64,000 nucleotides of DNA from Liolophura sinensis (Eukaryota; Mollusca; Polyplacophora; Chitonida; Chitonidae): positions 54,733,187 through 54,797,186 of the forward strand of contig NC_088301.1 in the NCBI RefSeq assembly GCF_032854445.1, in the 5' to 3' direction. The number at the start of each line of letters is the position of its first letter. Position 1 is the first letter of the stretch. Shown here in pieces: positions 11,401-26,400 of this stretch. The position numbers and the translations under genes were made by a program. The notes beneath the pieces were generated by a model that saw only the letters and a list, made by a program, of their open reading frames with translations, had not been told where the DNA came from and searched no databases.

Positions 11401-14400
11401 AAACCCTTCCTCTGTAAAGGTGCATCCAAAAACAGTTGCATGCAAACAGAGATCTCACTGAATATGAAAACACTCTGAGCGATGCCTTTAAGATGACGGT
11501 GTAGAAATCTCACGATTGTAGGTAAATCAAGGGTAGGTGGAGACTTGCCTTGAGCTGCCTTGGACCGTGTCCTGATGCCATTAGACTGGTTTACTTGGTC
11601 CCCCTGGACAGTTATGTTCTGTAATCTCATGTCGTTTTTACTTATTGCATGCTGTAACAGCTTTGTCAGTGCTACAGCGCTGAAAAACAGAAATATGTAT
11701 AATGCTTACAAAACAAACTGTGAAATGCTTTTTGCAACAAATAATACATACGTTCCTTTTCATGCTTTTAATACTACTCATATATCAACGTGAATGTGGA
11801 TAGCAAGCACAAATTTGCAACACTACAATTCCTCAACCTTTTCTCATAAGGAAGAGCAAATTTCAGTTTAAGTTATGCACCTTTTTAATACATTTTAGAG
11901 ACAAAATCACATTTTTTGGAGCTTCACAGAAAGTATAATTCTATGAGTTTAAATACAATAATGCCCTCTCAATATTCGTGAAAAACATGGAAAAAAGCTG
12001 AAGAATTACTGTGGCCGAGACACCCTCTATAAAGGATTTCATATTCCATTGCATTCACGTTCATGTTTTCTAAGATTTAGTACTTTGTGAAATCATTCTT
12101 TTAAAAACAGTAAAAAAATGCTGTACACTGTACCTAAACCCCTCAGCCTTGAGCACATGTACAATACAATGAATACTGGTAGTTTGTAGCAATGTGTAGA
12201 TCTTCTTCAAGTGGCATTTAGAAAATTGTGAAACATAAAGCAGGAGAATACCTTTTTAGGATAATTCTTGTTTATTTCAGACTGGTGTTGGATAAAATTT
12301 TACTTAAATGGCCCCTATGACCTTGAAGAAAAAGGTCAAGATTGTTGAGAATCAATAGGATTCTTCCTCATGCTAAGGTGTAAGTTTGGTGAACTTGAGG
12401 TAAACCATTCTAGAGATGCTATGTTTACATGCCTTTTATAAAATTTAACGTTAATGACCCCAATGACCCTGAAGAAAAAAAGTCAAGGTCACTGAAAATC
12501 TTCACTGAGTTCTTCCTCAAGACAAAGTGCAAGCGTGGTGTAAGTTTGGTGAACTTGGGTTGAAAAGTGCTAAAGATAAAGCATTTACAAACCTTAAATG
12601 ACTTACATGACCCCAATGACCTTGAAGAAAAAGGTCAAGGTCATTGTAAAATCAAAGGAGTTGTTCTTGGCACCAAGGTATCAATGTTCTAGAGATAGAG
12701 CATTTACAAGATTAGGGACATTCCTCTTGGACAATATTGGCTGACGGGTAAAAAAAAAAGGATACATTCAATTTATAACCACTCAGCACCATACCTGACT
12801 TTGCCCTCATAAGCTCCATAGAATATGTGCTGCCTGGAGCACCACTCTGTGAGGACAAACTCCAAAGCTGGCTTTCCCGTCGGACCAGGTACATTAGACA
12901 GGAATTCTAGGACAGGGTCAAGCTGAGTGTGAATCAAGTGAGCAAACACCATCACCAAACTCTGAAAATATATAATAAAATCCAATTATCATCACCACCA
13001 CCCGTACCATTTTATTTCACATTGCTGTCCCTCTTGCTGTTATTGCACGCCGATGCGGACATTTGGAATATGACATAAGCTATGCCTATTAAGGCCTATG
13101 GCAATGGAATCACCTGCATTTTCAACTTCATGTTATCATGCTTCCCTCTGAGCTAGGCATGTATTCTTCTCTGATGAACAACCAGGTTCTGCCACTTTCA
13201 ACAACTGTTAACGTCATTTATTTTTTCCAAAATAAACTTCGGTATCAAGCAAATACAAGTTACAAACTTCACCTTTTCATCCCTTACCTGCATAACACTA
13301 AGTGATTCTGCTTGCTGCATCTTGCTAAGCACAGCTCTTAACATCAGGTCTAAGTTCTCGCCTAACTTTTCCCCAACTTTCCCTATGACCAGGGAAACCA
13401 ATCGGCCTACAAATGTTGCAGTGTATTCTGAAGTCTTTGGGTCCAGAAGTTTGATGATGACTTGTACGATGTAATACAGCCCATTATGTCCTGAAAGAAA
13501 TCAGACAAATTCAGCATTTGAAAGAGACATTTTCGTTCTGTGAAGAAATTATTACTGCTTACTGTAGACCAAGAGAGTTCCCACAATCACAAATTGGCTT
13601 TGGCATACAGATATAAAAACCTGTAGGAAACACAAGAATAAATTACTTCCGCTCAATACATGATGCACTGAAGTTGTGAATTTGGTAATTTTCATTAATT
13701 AATATGCACGCAAAGCATCATCGTTGGAAAATCCACAACACGCCATAATGCTTAACATGTTGTAAAACTTCAGGTCAATATATGCAGTACTTTTTGAGAT
13801 ACCACACCTAACATTTACTTTAACACTGCATCTAATACACAACACGCTGAGTTGTGAATTGTGCAATTTACAGTAGTTAATAGGCACACGGCAAATTATT
13901 GACAGAATATCCCCCTCTTGAGTATAAGCGAGTTAACAAAAATGTAGAGGACACAATTAATTAGGCATCTGTCCCTTTGTTAGTCAGTTGTCATTTTATA
14001 TGATCATGTGGGAATGGCATTTTATATTACAGCTCACCTTTAAACCTTGATTACTTGATTGTTGTTTAATGCTGTGGTCAGAAATTTGGATTCACATGAC
14101 AGCAGTTGAATGTGAAAGATGAATGTACATGTACTAAAGCTTTGAGAGCTCACCCTAAATTAACTTCACGAATTAGAAGTTAATATGCATAGTTTTGCTT
14201 AAAGTGTTTGATTAGGTGAGCTGAGCACCAGCAATAAAAATAATGGGCCATTTGATGAGAGCAATCTCATCTCTGAGTGAATTATCTTGTTACTGCCAAT
14301 TATAAGTAACTCTGCTGAATTTACCATATTCCCCTTCTTGTATGCTGTGAATACAAAGTTTGACAATGAATTCGCAACTACATGTACATTTGTAAAGGGA

Positions 14401-17400
14401 TAATAAATATTCTTGAGGTAAAAGACTCTTTATAACTGCCATACCTTGAGAATCTTGCCAGTTGATGATTTGTTCTAAGCCCACTGAACAATAGGCCCTT
14501 AAACATTCACCTCCATTCTGCAAATTTATCATGAAATGTATTAGAAAAAGCAATATGACAAAGTTGAAATCAAAATGTTTCATAATAGCATTGTTTTCAT
14601 TGTCTACTCCTTTAAAATCACTATGCCCTGCCAAATTCCACCCTGATAAACCCTGAGGAGAGATAATCACAGGGCATAACTACAAATTTTGTCACGCTAT
14701 CTCAATGGAGAAGTTTATTTTAGCAATGATTGGATGTTTCCAACGTAATTACAGCTAACTTAAATACACGTTATCTACAACAGCTATGTTAATTCAGGCC
14801 ATGGTGCTCTCCTCATTTAAATATCACTTTTGGCGTAAACAGTAAGAGGGGTATTGCAGAAACTGTGCATAAAATAGTCTGCTATGTTCTCACCTGTAGC
14901 GTTGCATTATCATCTGAGCTAAGTGTGCACTGAGCCACAGCAGGGAAGCCATTTATAAGCAGGTTAGAGATTGGTGAACAGCCAGTACGGATTAACGTCT
15001 GCAGTAGATCTAACGCAATCTGTAAAAGAAAATTCACCTTCTTATTCTCTTCGAAGAAATCCAAGACTACACTGCAGGATACATGTAGCCTTTACCACAT
15101 GCAAAACTATAGCAAGGGAAACAACATTGAGGACAAATTCATAACATATATAAAAACACTGGCAGATATATAGCAAAATAATGGAAATGGGTTCATGAAG
15201 GCAACACCATACCAACACAAGTGCTGGCAATTCTGCTGTTTGAGAAATACTTGAAGGCTTCTGTTGCTTTACTCACAGGTGGAAGTCCCACAGGTATTCT
15301 GTCTGATGGTGCCTGGATGATGCTAATGAGAGTAGGCACCAGCCGTTGTTGAAGTAGCTGCCTGCAGCCTTCATTCTCTGACAACACCTTGATAATGTCC
15401 TCTGTTAGACTCACTACGAGTGGATCTTAAATAAAATATAAATACAGTGATAAATGACTTTCAGGCAAAAATGTCTAATCAAATTCCATACAACAGTACA
15501 CTTTATTATGAAAGATAATGCATTTTCATGCTTTGAAAAGGTCTGCATTTGGATGTAAAGATGTTGCCTTATTAGGGGTAAAGCTCATAAACATTAAGCA
15601 CATAATTCTAACAAATTAACTGACCATGACATCTAAATAGGAGAGGTTTGAGTTCAAACCCATTTATTGCTCATGGTACAAAGTCCTGCTGTACAATGTA
15701 ACCTGTCAGAAATGTTGGACAACCATCTTTAATTACATATTCTATAACATCGGTGTGAAAAAAATTCCCAAAAAGTTATCTGGGGTAAATGAACCGAGAA
15801 AATTGTCGGGCTGAAAGTTCTTACCATTACAATACTTCAGGAAGATAGCTATTGTGAGCGGAGCAACCTTGCCTTCCGAGGAGGCAGTGAACTGACTGTC
15901 TACCTGTCAATTGAAAAAATACAGAGAGTCATCCTGAATAAACAGTTTATTTGTCTATCATAATGAAATGAATTTTCATAACCACCTCTGTACTAAAACA
16001 GAGAAATTAATATTGCTTAAACAAGCACCTGGAAAAACAATGCATTTCCCAAGAGGACAATTGCTGGGTTATCCATGAATTTCTTTCATCAAAAGTACTC
16101 GGGTATGTATAGCATTTGTTTCAACCACAAAGATGTCATTAGGATATAACGATTCCTAAAGCTTAAAGCTACTGGAGAAAATTCTCAGTCAGAAAACATA
16201 CCGTTAGTACCACAGCTAACGTTTCCATTGCCAAGGCCAGTACGTCTGCAGAGAACTGTTGTGCTATGGCCACAAGTCCGTCTAAGATGTTTGGAAGATG
16301 AGGGATTAACATTTGAGTCTTGTGGGACTGTTTGAGATGTTCACTGAATCCGGACACAGCCCTTACAGCACAGATCCTAATCACAGCAGGCTGCGTCGGG
16401 TGCAAGCCGCCCACTGTTGCCTGCAGAAAACTGCATAACACACATCACAGGTCAATGTTACAGAATCACTTGTTCATTACTAGCTGCAGATAAACATTTA
16501 ATGTTGTGTTCCATAGAAGTACCAAAAGAGTGCAATAACTGTTCTTGTAACTTTATTGATTTTCTGTGACTCAGTATGTGTAAAAACTAAAACATTTCGC
16601 GAAATTATAAAGTATCAACAGCAAACAGGAAAATCCCCTCAACTGCTATTTCACCCCTCCCCCATGAAGTCAGCAATACTGTTTACTTCCTGTAAAAGTG
16701 TGGTGCACTGTTATGAAATATGAATCATAGCAAATATTAACTGAAGGAGTCACAAACCTTTGAAGTAATTCTTCTGACATGACATCTGTAAAACGGCTTG
16801 CTGTCCACAAACTTCGACCAGTCAAAAACGGAGATACTGAAACAAGAAATGTCCAGTGAAAACCCCCCATAATATATTGAAACTGTATCATGTTAATATA
16901 TGCTGTATAATGTTTATGAGTATTATTTACCATCACTTCAAGTTATGCAATGTTAAAGCTTTTACAAGGTTATTCAGATAAAGATCTGTTTTTTTATTTT
17001 GTTTTGTTTATTAAACCTGCCAAAAAAAGAAAGTCTTTGTCTATCCACTTACCTGAATTACTCAGATCAGCCAAGACAACTGATTGTAAAAATCCATTTA
17101 TGTCAAACTGGATTTTTCCATCCTGTAAACAGTGTACTATCTCAGATTTGACACTTCCTATTGCAAGCATGCAGGATTCATGAAGTTTCCACCTAGAGAG
17201 AGACACATAAGGATTAATCTTTACAGGTCAGATGAGTAACAATAAAGTCGCAATTCTATATATTTGTCTGCGCTCTTATATTTCCTTTCACGTATTTTCT
17301 ACCTTCTTCAACATGAACGGGAAAACCTACTGGGACAAATGACAAGTTTTGACAGATGCTACCGAGGAGCCTCCTCACGGCAGGAATAATAAAGCAGGAG

Positions 17401-20400
17401 AGGAACAAACTATGACTAAAAAAAACCCCATTTGCACTGGGCGTTTAAGTTCACATTCATCCTCTGAAGATGATGGGTCTGCTTGATTTCACCCCAGCCT
17501 GCTGATCGGCATTTGCCTTTCTTGGCTTGGTGACTTGATTTTTTCCAGTCATCCGAAAGGCTAGGAAATTGTGCCAGTTGGAGGGGAGAGGTAAACGCCG
17601 GCTCAAGATGGCGGACAGGGCCTAATCTGGCCTCAGAAGGGCAGGGGATGGAACCACTGGTGAAAGGCACCTCGTTATTGAATATTTCGATTCTCATACA
17701 TTTTAAAGGGCCTCGGTTCCTACTGTTGACCTCCACCCCACATGCACACCACAACACATACCTAGCCCGAAAATTCAGTCTAAAGATAGCTTGTATTTAC
17801 TGATATTTGGAGAACTCTGCCAACCCGGATGACATGTGCATCTGATCATCACACTGTACCATAGCTACCCCAGGGCATCATTAAAAAGTTGTTTGTTGCA
17901 GGTAACAAACCCTATTTTGGTCGGTCAGTCGGCATTTTTGAATACTAACTGAGTTATCGCGGGTCCAATTTTCGTCACCTTCTTCAGGGCATACATTTCC
18001 GATTTTAAATGCTCTTTAAAAACTATGTTTTTTTTCATAGCCAAGTTCTTTCGCACTGAAGTGAAATATTCCTTCTTGATTCTGGATCCAACATTAAATT
18101 TACAAACTTTAAACCTAAACAACTTAAGCTGAAAGGCATCTGTTGCTTTTGCCACTGTGACGAAGCGCACCAATCCGCTTTTGCCACACAGAAATTATAA
18201 TTGCCAAAACTAATGTGGCGAATGGCTAGCCGAAGCCTAGTGACTAAGCAGGTAATCTGAGTCTTAAAATGAATTTGGGCTGTTCCTTTTGCTTTCTTTT
18301 TTTTTTGACGCAAAGGGCACTGCGAGGGAACGGCAGCGTCCGGTCATGGGATGCTGAGAAGGACTGGATTAGGCCCTGGCGGACAAGTGAAGTAAGCTAG
18401 AAATGCAAATAAACACTCTCTTAATTTGTCATATTACTTTCTTCTCTGTGCTGAAAGTGAAGTTGTACACTATAAAAGATATCCTTTACAATTGGCCAAG
18501 AAATGAAGACAAGCATAGAGATTAGGTGCCTTTGATCTTCTGCTAATAGCCGAGGACAAAACACAGAAAGAATACATTGTTGCAGAGCTGATGCGGTTCC
18601 CACAGTAAACTGCAGTGAATGATTTCCTGTAGTCTAGCACAAAGCTCCCATGTTATTAACATAGGGTGGTTTTGTCAAATTTTTGGTCATAACACACTAA
18701 GTACAAAGCTAATTCGTGCAGATCTGTTATTGTGCTGTTAAGGGGCACAAACAAGTATGTTTATTTAATGAGTAAGCAGGTTTAAAAATTGACCTACTTT
18801 TAAGCCAAGTTCACTGGCTATATACCAAACTTAAAGTTTCTTGCAATATGGGTGGGGCAATCCACCTGATAACTGTAAACGAAAAGTTTATTTCCATAAG
18901 TTCAGCCATTTTAGAGACTTTTTTGGCTCATCAATAAAATTCAAAATGGCCGCTAAATCACATGACTGGTAAAACAGCACGAGCGCCAAAAGTTGTTCCA
19001 TATATACCTCATTAAGGCTCCAAAGTTTGATGTTTCTACACTTACCAGTTTTCGCGATATTGCAATTTATGAGTTGACTAAGAATAATAATAATAATTAA
19101 AGCTGTAACGTTCCTTACAGCGATACCAGTGGTCAAGCATCAAAGCCCAATTCAATGTCAAATAAGAAAACACCGTAAAAGTAATGCACTAAACTCACTA
19201 AACTCACGTGCCACGATCGGAAAACTTAAGCTTTGGCATCCATCTGTTTACCAACAGATGCTAACACACGCAACGATGAATAGCTCGATTTAACTGCCAA
19301 AGTACATAGACAAAGGACATTCAACAAATTCAACCTGCATGTACAAACTGTTACTGTATTTATAAAAACAGACATCATGGAGCAAAAGCATGACAACATA
19401 TTTTTTATGGTTTCTTTGATTATAATCTTAAAACTATACCATGTACAAAAATAATTTTTACGGATTTCTACTCCTGGTGTGTTACAATCACCTAATACAC
19501 ACACACATTGGTGAGGAAGTACTCACCAATTCTGACTGCCTGCTGATTTTGCTGCTTCTGCTTCTTGCATATGCTGACTAACAGCAGCACACAACGCTCG
19601 CGCACTTCCAGACTTGAATTCACTTGTAAGAGACTGTTCAATAGATTAAAGAGGCCAAACTACATGAAATTGTTGCTTACAATTATATCTTACAGGAGGT
19701 TACTGTTGCTTGCTGATAAATACACAGCAAAGGACAAGAAGAAAAAGGTCTTTATAACCAGTTATCCCTTGTCTTGGATGGTAAAAACTGTGTAGTAGTG
19801 AAAGTCATTTTTTTTCTAAATATTCAGTTGTTGGAAATATTATGTGGCAAAATTTCATATGACATTAACCGGTTGAAAAGTCTGTTTCCCTGCTAAACCA
19901 TACAGCAGTGTATTTCTTTAAAAGTATTTTATATCTTGCTCACCAGGAGAAGATCTTGAGCGGAGATTCTGACGGAATATGAGAATGTATCATCGTCCTC
20001 ATCCTCAACAAACTGGTCGGGATTTGTGCTCCATAACTTTACCTAGACAGAAACAAATAAAGCGTCCATTAACTATGCCACAGACATTTCACACTCAAGA
20101 TTATTTACTTCCATCACTGCAACTGCCGTGGCTCTCCCGAGAGTTGGTATGTCCAATTGCACTTTCACGCAGAAACCATTAAGGCCTTAAAACAACACTT
20201 CTGATGCCATCAATTAAGTTTTCCTGATATTACAGTAATTAAACTTGATAAAAAAAAAAATTAAAAAAAAAAAATCTTCAGGGGCTCTACAAGGTGGATT
20301 AGTCAGTCAAAATCAAACAAAATTAGCCATTTAACTTTAGGTAAAAGTAATTCTAGGGAAAAGGAAAAGAAACTGCCAGACCCCCTGGGCCCTAGAGAGA

Positions 20401-23400
20401 AAAGTACCATGTGTCTCAATGCTGAAAGTGAATAACAAAAGATGGGTTCAAATTTGTGACCGCACTGAAGTGTCACCGCCTCCATAGGCAGTTAAAGAGC
20501 CCCATACTCAGGGTATAAGGTGACTCCCTAAATTTTTAATTTGCACAAGGCTCATACATTCTGTATTGTTAACACACAATGCATATATTCTAGAGTTCTC
20601 CAAATCTGTAATCATATTTTTTGTAATTATCATTTTTTGAAGAGTGTGTTAAATAATATTTGACAGCTCAGGTTTTTTACAGGTAGATGTAGTATTCTCA
20701 CCTATGATGGCGAGAAGATTTCCATCTTACCTGATCTTCTGTAATCTGCATGTATTGCAAGATAAAGTAGAGGATCTGATCCACTGACTTCCTCACAGTG
20801 CTCCTGAACCTTGTGCTGTCTATGAGGCCGTGAACAAACTCAAACACACCGTACACAAGGTTTTCAAAGCCTAATACTTCCCCTGAAACATAATGCTATA
20901 TTCAATACAGCGATACACCAGTTATTCAAAAATTGTATTAGATAAACCAGACTTAAATGTCAATAGCATTTCCATTTTAATACAAAGTAAGTGGCAATTT
21001 AATCTAAACTATGGTTAACGCCAGGTTTAAGTCCAACTACACAGATCTGCATGCTGGTATACAGTTGAGGGGTAGTTTGAAAAATCGTCACTTTTTTGTG
21101 CACAAAGTCAAGTAGTGATAGTGACAGAACACTACTAGAATACTAAACAAATAAAATTTACAGTATTATCGTTAATAGGGATTACACTTTCTGAATATAG
21201 CACAGATTCTAGTGTTGAAATTTGGCTGAGACCACTGCGGGTTTCGAGCTAGCAACCTCAGAGTCAGGCACCTAACCGCCAGCAATACATGTCAACCATC
21301 TAGACCACTCGACCAACAGGCCTTCCACAAAAAATGGAAGGTTGTTGACCGGTCAACTTTACAGCGAACATGCATTACCCCTCTGATGATCACAAACGAC
21401 GTCACTCCCTTAGGTGAATATATCAGATAGGTACAGGTGTCATTTAGAAAGTGGATTAAGTAACAGTATTATCGTTACTAGGGATTACACTTTCTGATTT
21501 TTCTACATACAGAACACCACTTTCTAGGCGAATGTGTGTTTTTCTTCCAATTGAAACTGAGTTTTTGTGTTTGTTTTGACCGACTGTTCGAGATACTAAA
21601 ACTGAATATTTTTGTACCATCCTTCACTGATCAAAGTAATTATCACTGCCTATACATGAACTCAAGCTGGCCTCCTAGTTGATACTGTAAACTGATAACT
21701 GACGCATATTGCAGTTATTGTTACATGTACTTAAGGATACCAGTCCAGTGAAGACCTGCCCAGAAAGCTTAGGACCCAGAGCATCAGTTTAGACTGACTG
21801 AAACTTATACAATGAGCAATTGATCTTGATATCACCCTTACAAATATTCAATAATCATGAATCAAGATAGAATGGTCATGCATTACAGGCTTATGGAATA
21901 TATCCTTCTAGTCTGTAAAAAAAACATGTCAAAAATGATTTAAAAAAAATAAAAACATTTGAGAAAATCAAAGATCATGCAGCACCGTACATGTATACTA
22001 GAACTAATCTGAACAGTGAACCCAGATGAATGTTCTGTGCATTATCTAAATTCTCTTGAAATATTATTCTTATTTGTTAAAATAAACAAAGATTTCGATC
22101 AACAAAAGCCGTTAAAATCAAAGTCTGATTTGATAGGGTTCTAGTCGCATGAAATTTACCGCGAAAATCAGCCAATGGTACGGAGAAAATTAAGAGACCC
22201 ACAAATAGTGAATTAACCCATAGAGTATTAACTATAATGATTTATAAATAGAGAGGCTACATATTAGCGTCAGGAGGAAGGAAACCAGTTAGACCGCCTG
22301 CCTTCACGCTAAGCAAATTTCAAAAACAGAACAATCAGAAGCAGAAGTAGGTCAAATTATTGGTAAGGAGCTTTTTGGCAGATACCAAAGCTTACCATGT
22401 GTAACGTTTGATTTCATACGCCCGTCCACTTCCAATAGTGAGTGCTAGAGTGAGTGCTTGGGGTTTAACGTCATACTTAACAATTTTTCAGTCGTATAAC
22501 TATGAAGGAATCCTTAGCATGCATGTAATGTGACTCCTTGTTGCAGGACAGATTTCCACGGCTCTTTTATCTAGTGCTGCTTCACTGATGCCTTACCGAA
22601 GGCAAGTAAGCTGTCCTGCCCAAGCCATTATACTGATACGGGTCTTAGGTGTGACTCGACCCAGGATTGACACTGGATCTACCACTCCTGAAGCAGATGC
22701 TCTATTGTGCTATTGGGGCTGGTTCCACTTCTAAAAATAGCCTTCTTAATTCTAATTAACGCAGAGGGTCATGAAGATTTCTGTAAAAGGAAGATAACTC
22801 TTACTGCGATCAGGTTGCTTTGTGCAACTTTAGATATGTTCTACTTGAGTTTATGTAAAATTTTGACTATTTCTTTCAAAAAACAACCTTAAATTGAATA
22901 AATATAACCAGTCATTGAGTTTTTTATTCAATCAATGAACCAAATATCGTCCAGACGACTTCTACGAACCTGTTAAGAACCCATAATATTAGTCTGCAGA
23001 GCAGCTGCTCATCTGTGAGGTTAATAAGTGGAATGAAGGAAATAAATTAGCTTACAATAGCCGACTGAAAGGCATGGAGGATAACTTCACACACTCATAA
23101 TACTGTCATTATGAGTGAGTGAGTGAGTGCTTGGGGTTAAGCGTCGTACTCAACAATTTTTCAATCATATGACTACGAAGGAATCCTTAGGGTGCATGTA
23201 CGTGTGCCTCCTTGTTGCAAGACAGATTTCCACCGCTCTTTTATTTAGTGCTCCTTCACTGAGACGACTTACGGAAGGCAAGTAAGCCGCCCCGCCAGAG
23301 CCATTACACTGATACGGGTCAACCAGTCGTTGCACTATGCCCTTCATGCCAAACACCAAGCGAGGAAGTTACAACTTCCTCTTTTAAAGTCTTAGGTGTG

Positions 23401-26400
23401 ACTCGATCAAGGATTGATCCTGGATCTACTGTCATTACGACTTACATAAAGGTAATGGCTGTACATATGTCTAACACGGCAATTACCACAATGAAAAAAT
23501 AGCACATTACATACCATTACAGCTTGCTTTGAAATGTTACTCGTTGTAAATGAAAGTACATTCATTTGTAATTGGAGATTACAATATGGAGATAATATAT
23601 ACAGATCACATTCTGTCTACCACAATTTTGATCATACAAATTTCTATTAGGGCCTCGCTTACATTGCTGAAAGGGCCAATGTAACTTACAAAACATATAA
23701 GTATTTCTCTTGCTATACAAATGTAACAATAATGTTTTTCTATTTTAATTGCACTAATATGAGAAATATCACCTACCATCTGAATCCACGGGGTCATCTG
23801 CCTCCTCAGTTCCATTTATCACAGTCCGTACATACCTCCAGTTTGTTAAGGTTATAATTAAAATAGTTCCCAAACTGACTAGGGCAATGGCTGTAGCAGA
23901 AGAACACTAACAGACAGCAGCATTACCTTTTAAATTATAAATCTTAAGAAATAGTTTATAATACGGCTTTTAACCCTGTACAATAATACTATTAGTGAAT
24001 TTACTATTTTAATCTGCAAACATCTCATGCAATGGTGTTATAAAAGATACACATCAACACTTTGCGTAAAAATGCTCCACACAGGGGTAAGGAGCTGGGG
24101 TAACCATTCTGCCATCTTCTTAGGGAAACTTTTTGTAACAGTTGTCACAGCCTGTAATCAAAAAATTACCAACAGTTAATATACTTTCTGCAAACGGAAG
24201 TAGCAAAGAGCTGTGTTTACAAGCTGTGTCTTGATGCAATGATAATGAGCAAATATGTATCGAATTGTGGGCCATTTAATTATTGAGTTCATCGTTCATG
24301 GGATGGCACTAGTCAGTGTTTTCCTCAAAGTCAGTGCTGAGGGTACATAAGAAATTAAAGCAAAATGTCAATCCAATGAGAAGTCCGGTCATGACACTCA
24401 GCAGCTCTTTAATATCATAACTAAAGAGCTTGCACTTGTTGTTAATCAAGAAGTGCACCTCATATTCAATGCCTTTTACCAGGAAAAATTTTTAATACGC
24501 ATTAACACATAGAAGACAGCCCAAGGAATGAGGTAATCAGTGGAGTAAGCTTCAAAATGGCCAAACATGGTTGTTAAGTAAATGGAAAACAGAAAATCAT
24601 TTCCCTGTAAACATGCAAAAACTAACCACTGCAAATTTCAGATAAAAAAAATTAATTTTTTGTTTAAAATTGTGTAAAAGTACACGCTGTAAAGTAACTT
24701 CTTCCAAAAATGTGAATGTCTTTAACTAATAACCACTGTACATTCACAAGTCCCTGGCAAATGAACGTACCTTTAAGACTTCCATTTTCAGCCCACTGTC
24801 TGATGTCATCCCATCTGGGACTTGTAACGCCTGAACAAAAGCTTCCATAAACTGAGGTAACACTGGATAAAGCAACTGTTTAGGCACACCCTGTAAAGAA
24901 TTATGTCATGTTTAAACTAAAGATGATTGTGACACAAAATCCCCATTCCTTTACTTGTGCCTGTTTTGAATGGTAACATGTGAGGGGCATCTGTACTGAT
25001 ACATCCATTATTTACGTTATTTTCAGAAAACTGCATCAGAAATCTGCTTCAGTTGTAAGTCATTTTAAACTGGAAAGTGCTTTTCTCCAAAAAAACCTGT
25101 ATGTAACAACTTTAAAATTTCTATATGAACCAATGTGGCTTCAATTATGTTTATGTCACAGAAGCTTACTATTTCTGGTCTATTCACATGGAAACCTATA
25201 GGGCTGTTTTGACAATTACCCATACATCTAGCGGGACATATTGAGGTGACAGTAAAATAAGTACCAGTCTGGGATCAGGTCAGTGCAGGCAAATGTCCTC
25301 ATGTTCTATGTTACTGTTATCAACACTGTAAAGCAATATTAAATCTATCACCCTGTGGGTTTTATAGAACACTTTCACCATTTCAGCTCACAAAGTTTAA
25401 CCAAAGTAGGTTTTTTGGAATAAAATAATAAGAAACTACCATGATTTTCAACAAAGTTTTAAGAAGTTCAACATAAAAACCCATACCTTATTGAGATCTG
25501 ACATGGCGGCTATCAGGCCAGAACACACATTGAATATACTGACCGCCCTTGATCTTGTTCGTATACTGTAAAGCTAGGAGAAAAAGTAGAGAAAACAGAT
25601 TCTTCAAACAAAGCAACACTATTTCTTTTATATGAAATTATCTTTAATGATACACATAATGTAGCATTTTAACTTAATATTTGGCAACGAGAGACATACA
25701 CATGGTGAAGTTCACACAAAACGGAGAATAACAATTTAAAACAAAGAGAAAACATATAACACGTAGTTCACTTGAATGGCAATTATGACAACTTACTTCA
25801 GCCTGTGTAAATATCTTGTACATTTCTGGGAGAATGACCGGTGCGACTTGGATCATCTGGATATCTGTGACATCCTGGCAGAATTCTGACATGAGAAGGA
25901 AAACACCAGAACAGGATTGTCATTAAGTTATTCTGCAGAAAATCAGATCCAGTAAAACAAAAATCAAATTGAAAGATATTTTTTTTTCAATTGTAAGGCC
26001 ACAACAATTTTTTTTGATGTCTTATAGGCAAGCCGAACTTCAAAATCCAAAAATGGAATAAAAAAAAAGCAGAAAACTTTTGACTTTGTTAATATCGCTT
26101 TTGTTTTCCAATGCTTTTCGAGGATGTAAATGTGTCTTCAACTGGTTTGATGTATTGAACATCTGTGGTTACCTGTTAAAACTCTCATAGCTCCATGGAC
26201 AGCATTTGTATCCCCACTGGTCAGAGCTTGGACTAGTATGTTGAACAGCTCTGGCCATGCCTCGGGCCAGTCCCAGTGGGCAATGGCCGAGACAGCATAA
26301 GCAACACTGGACCTAACTTTGCTGATCGGCTCACGCAGACCTGCTGGAAGGATCTGTCGCACAGCAGCCTTAGCCTAAAACATTACAGAAAGATGTTTCA

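Noticed and set aside
17416-17757. 113-codon minus-strand frame in IPO9 intron 11
   Set aside because: No recognisable protein family and no splice signals; it overlaps the left end of the candidate transposon and is probably repeat sequence.
21230-21330. Possible functional tRNA gene on the minus strand
   Set aside because: A- and B-box words are present but the acceptor stem does not pair and the sequence continues into a SINE body.
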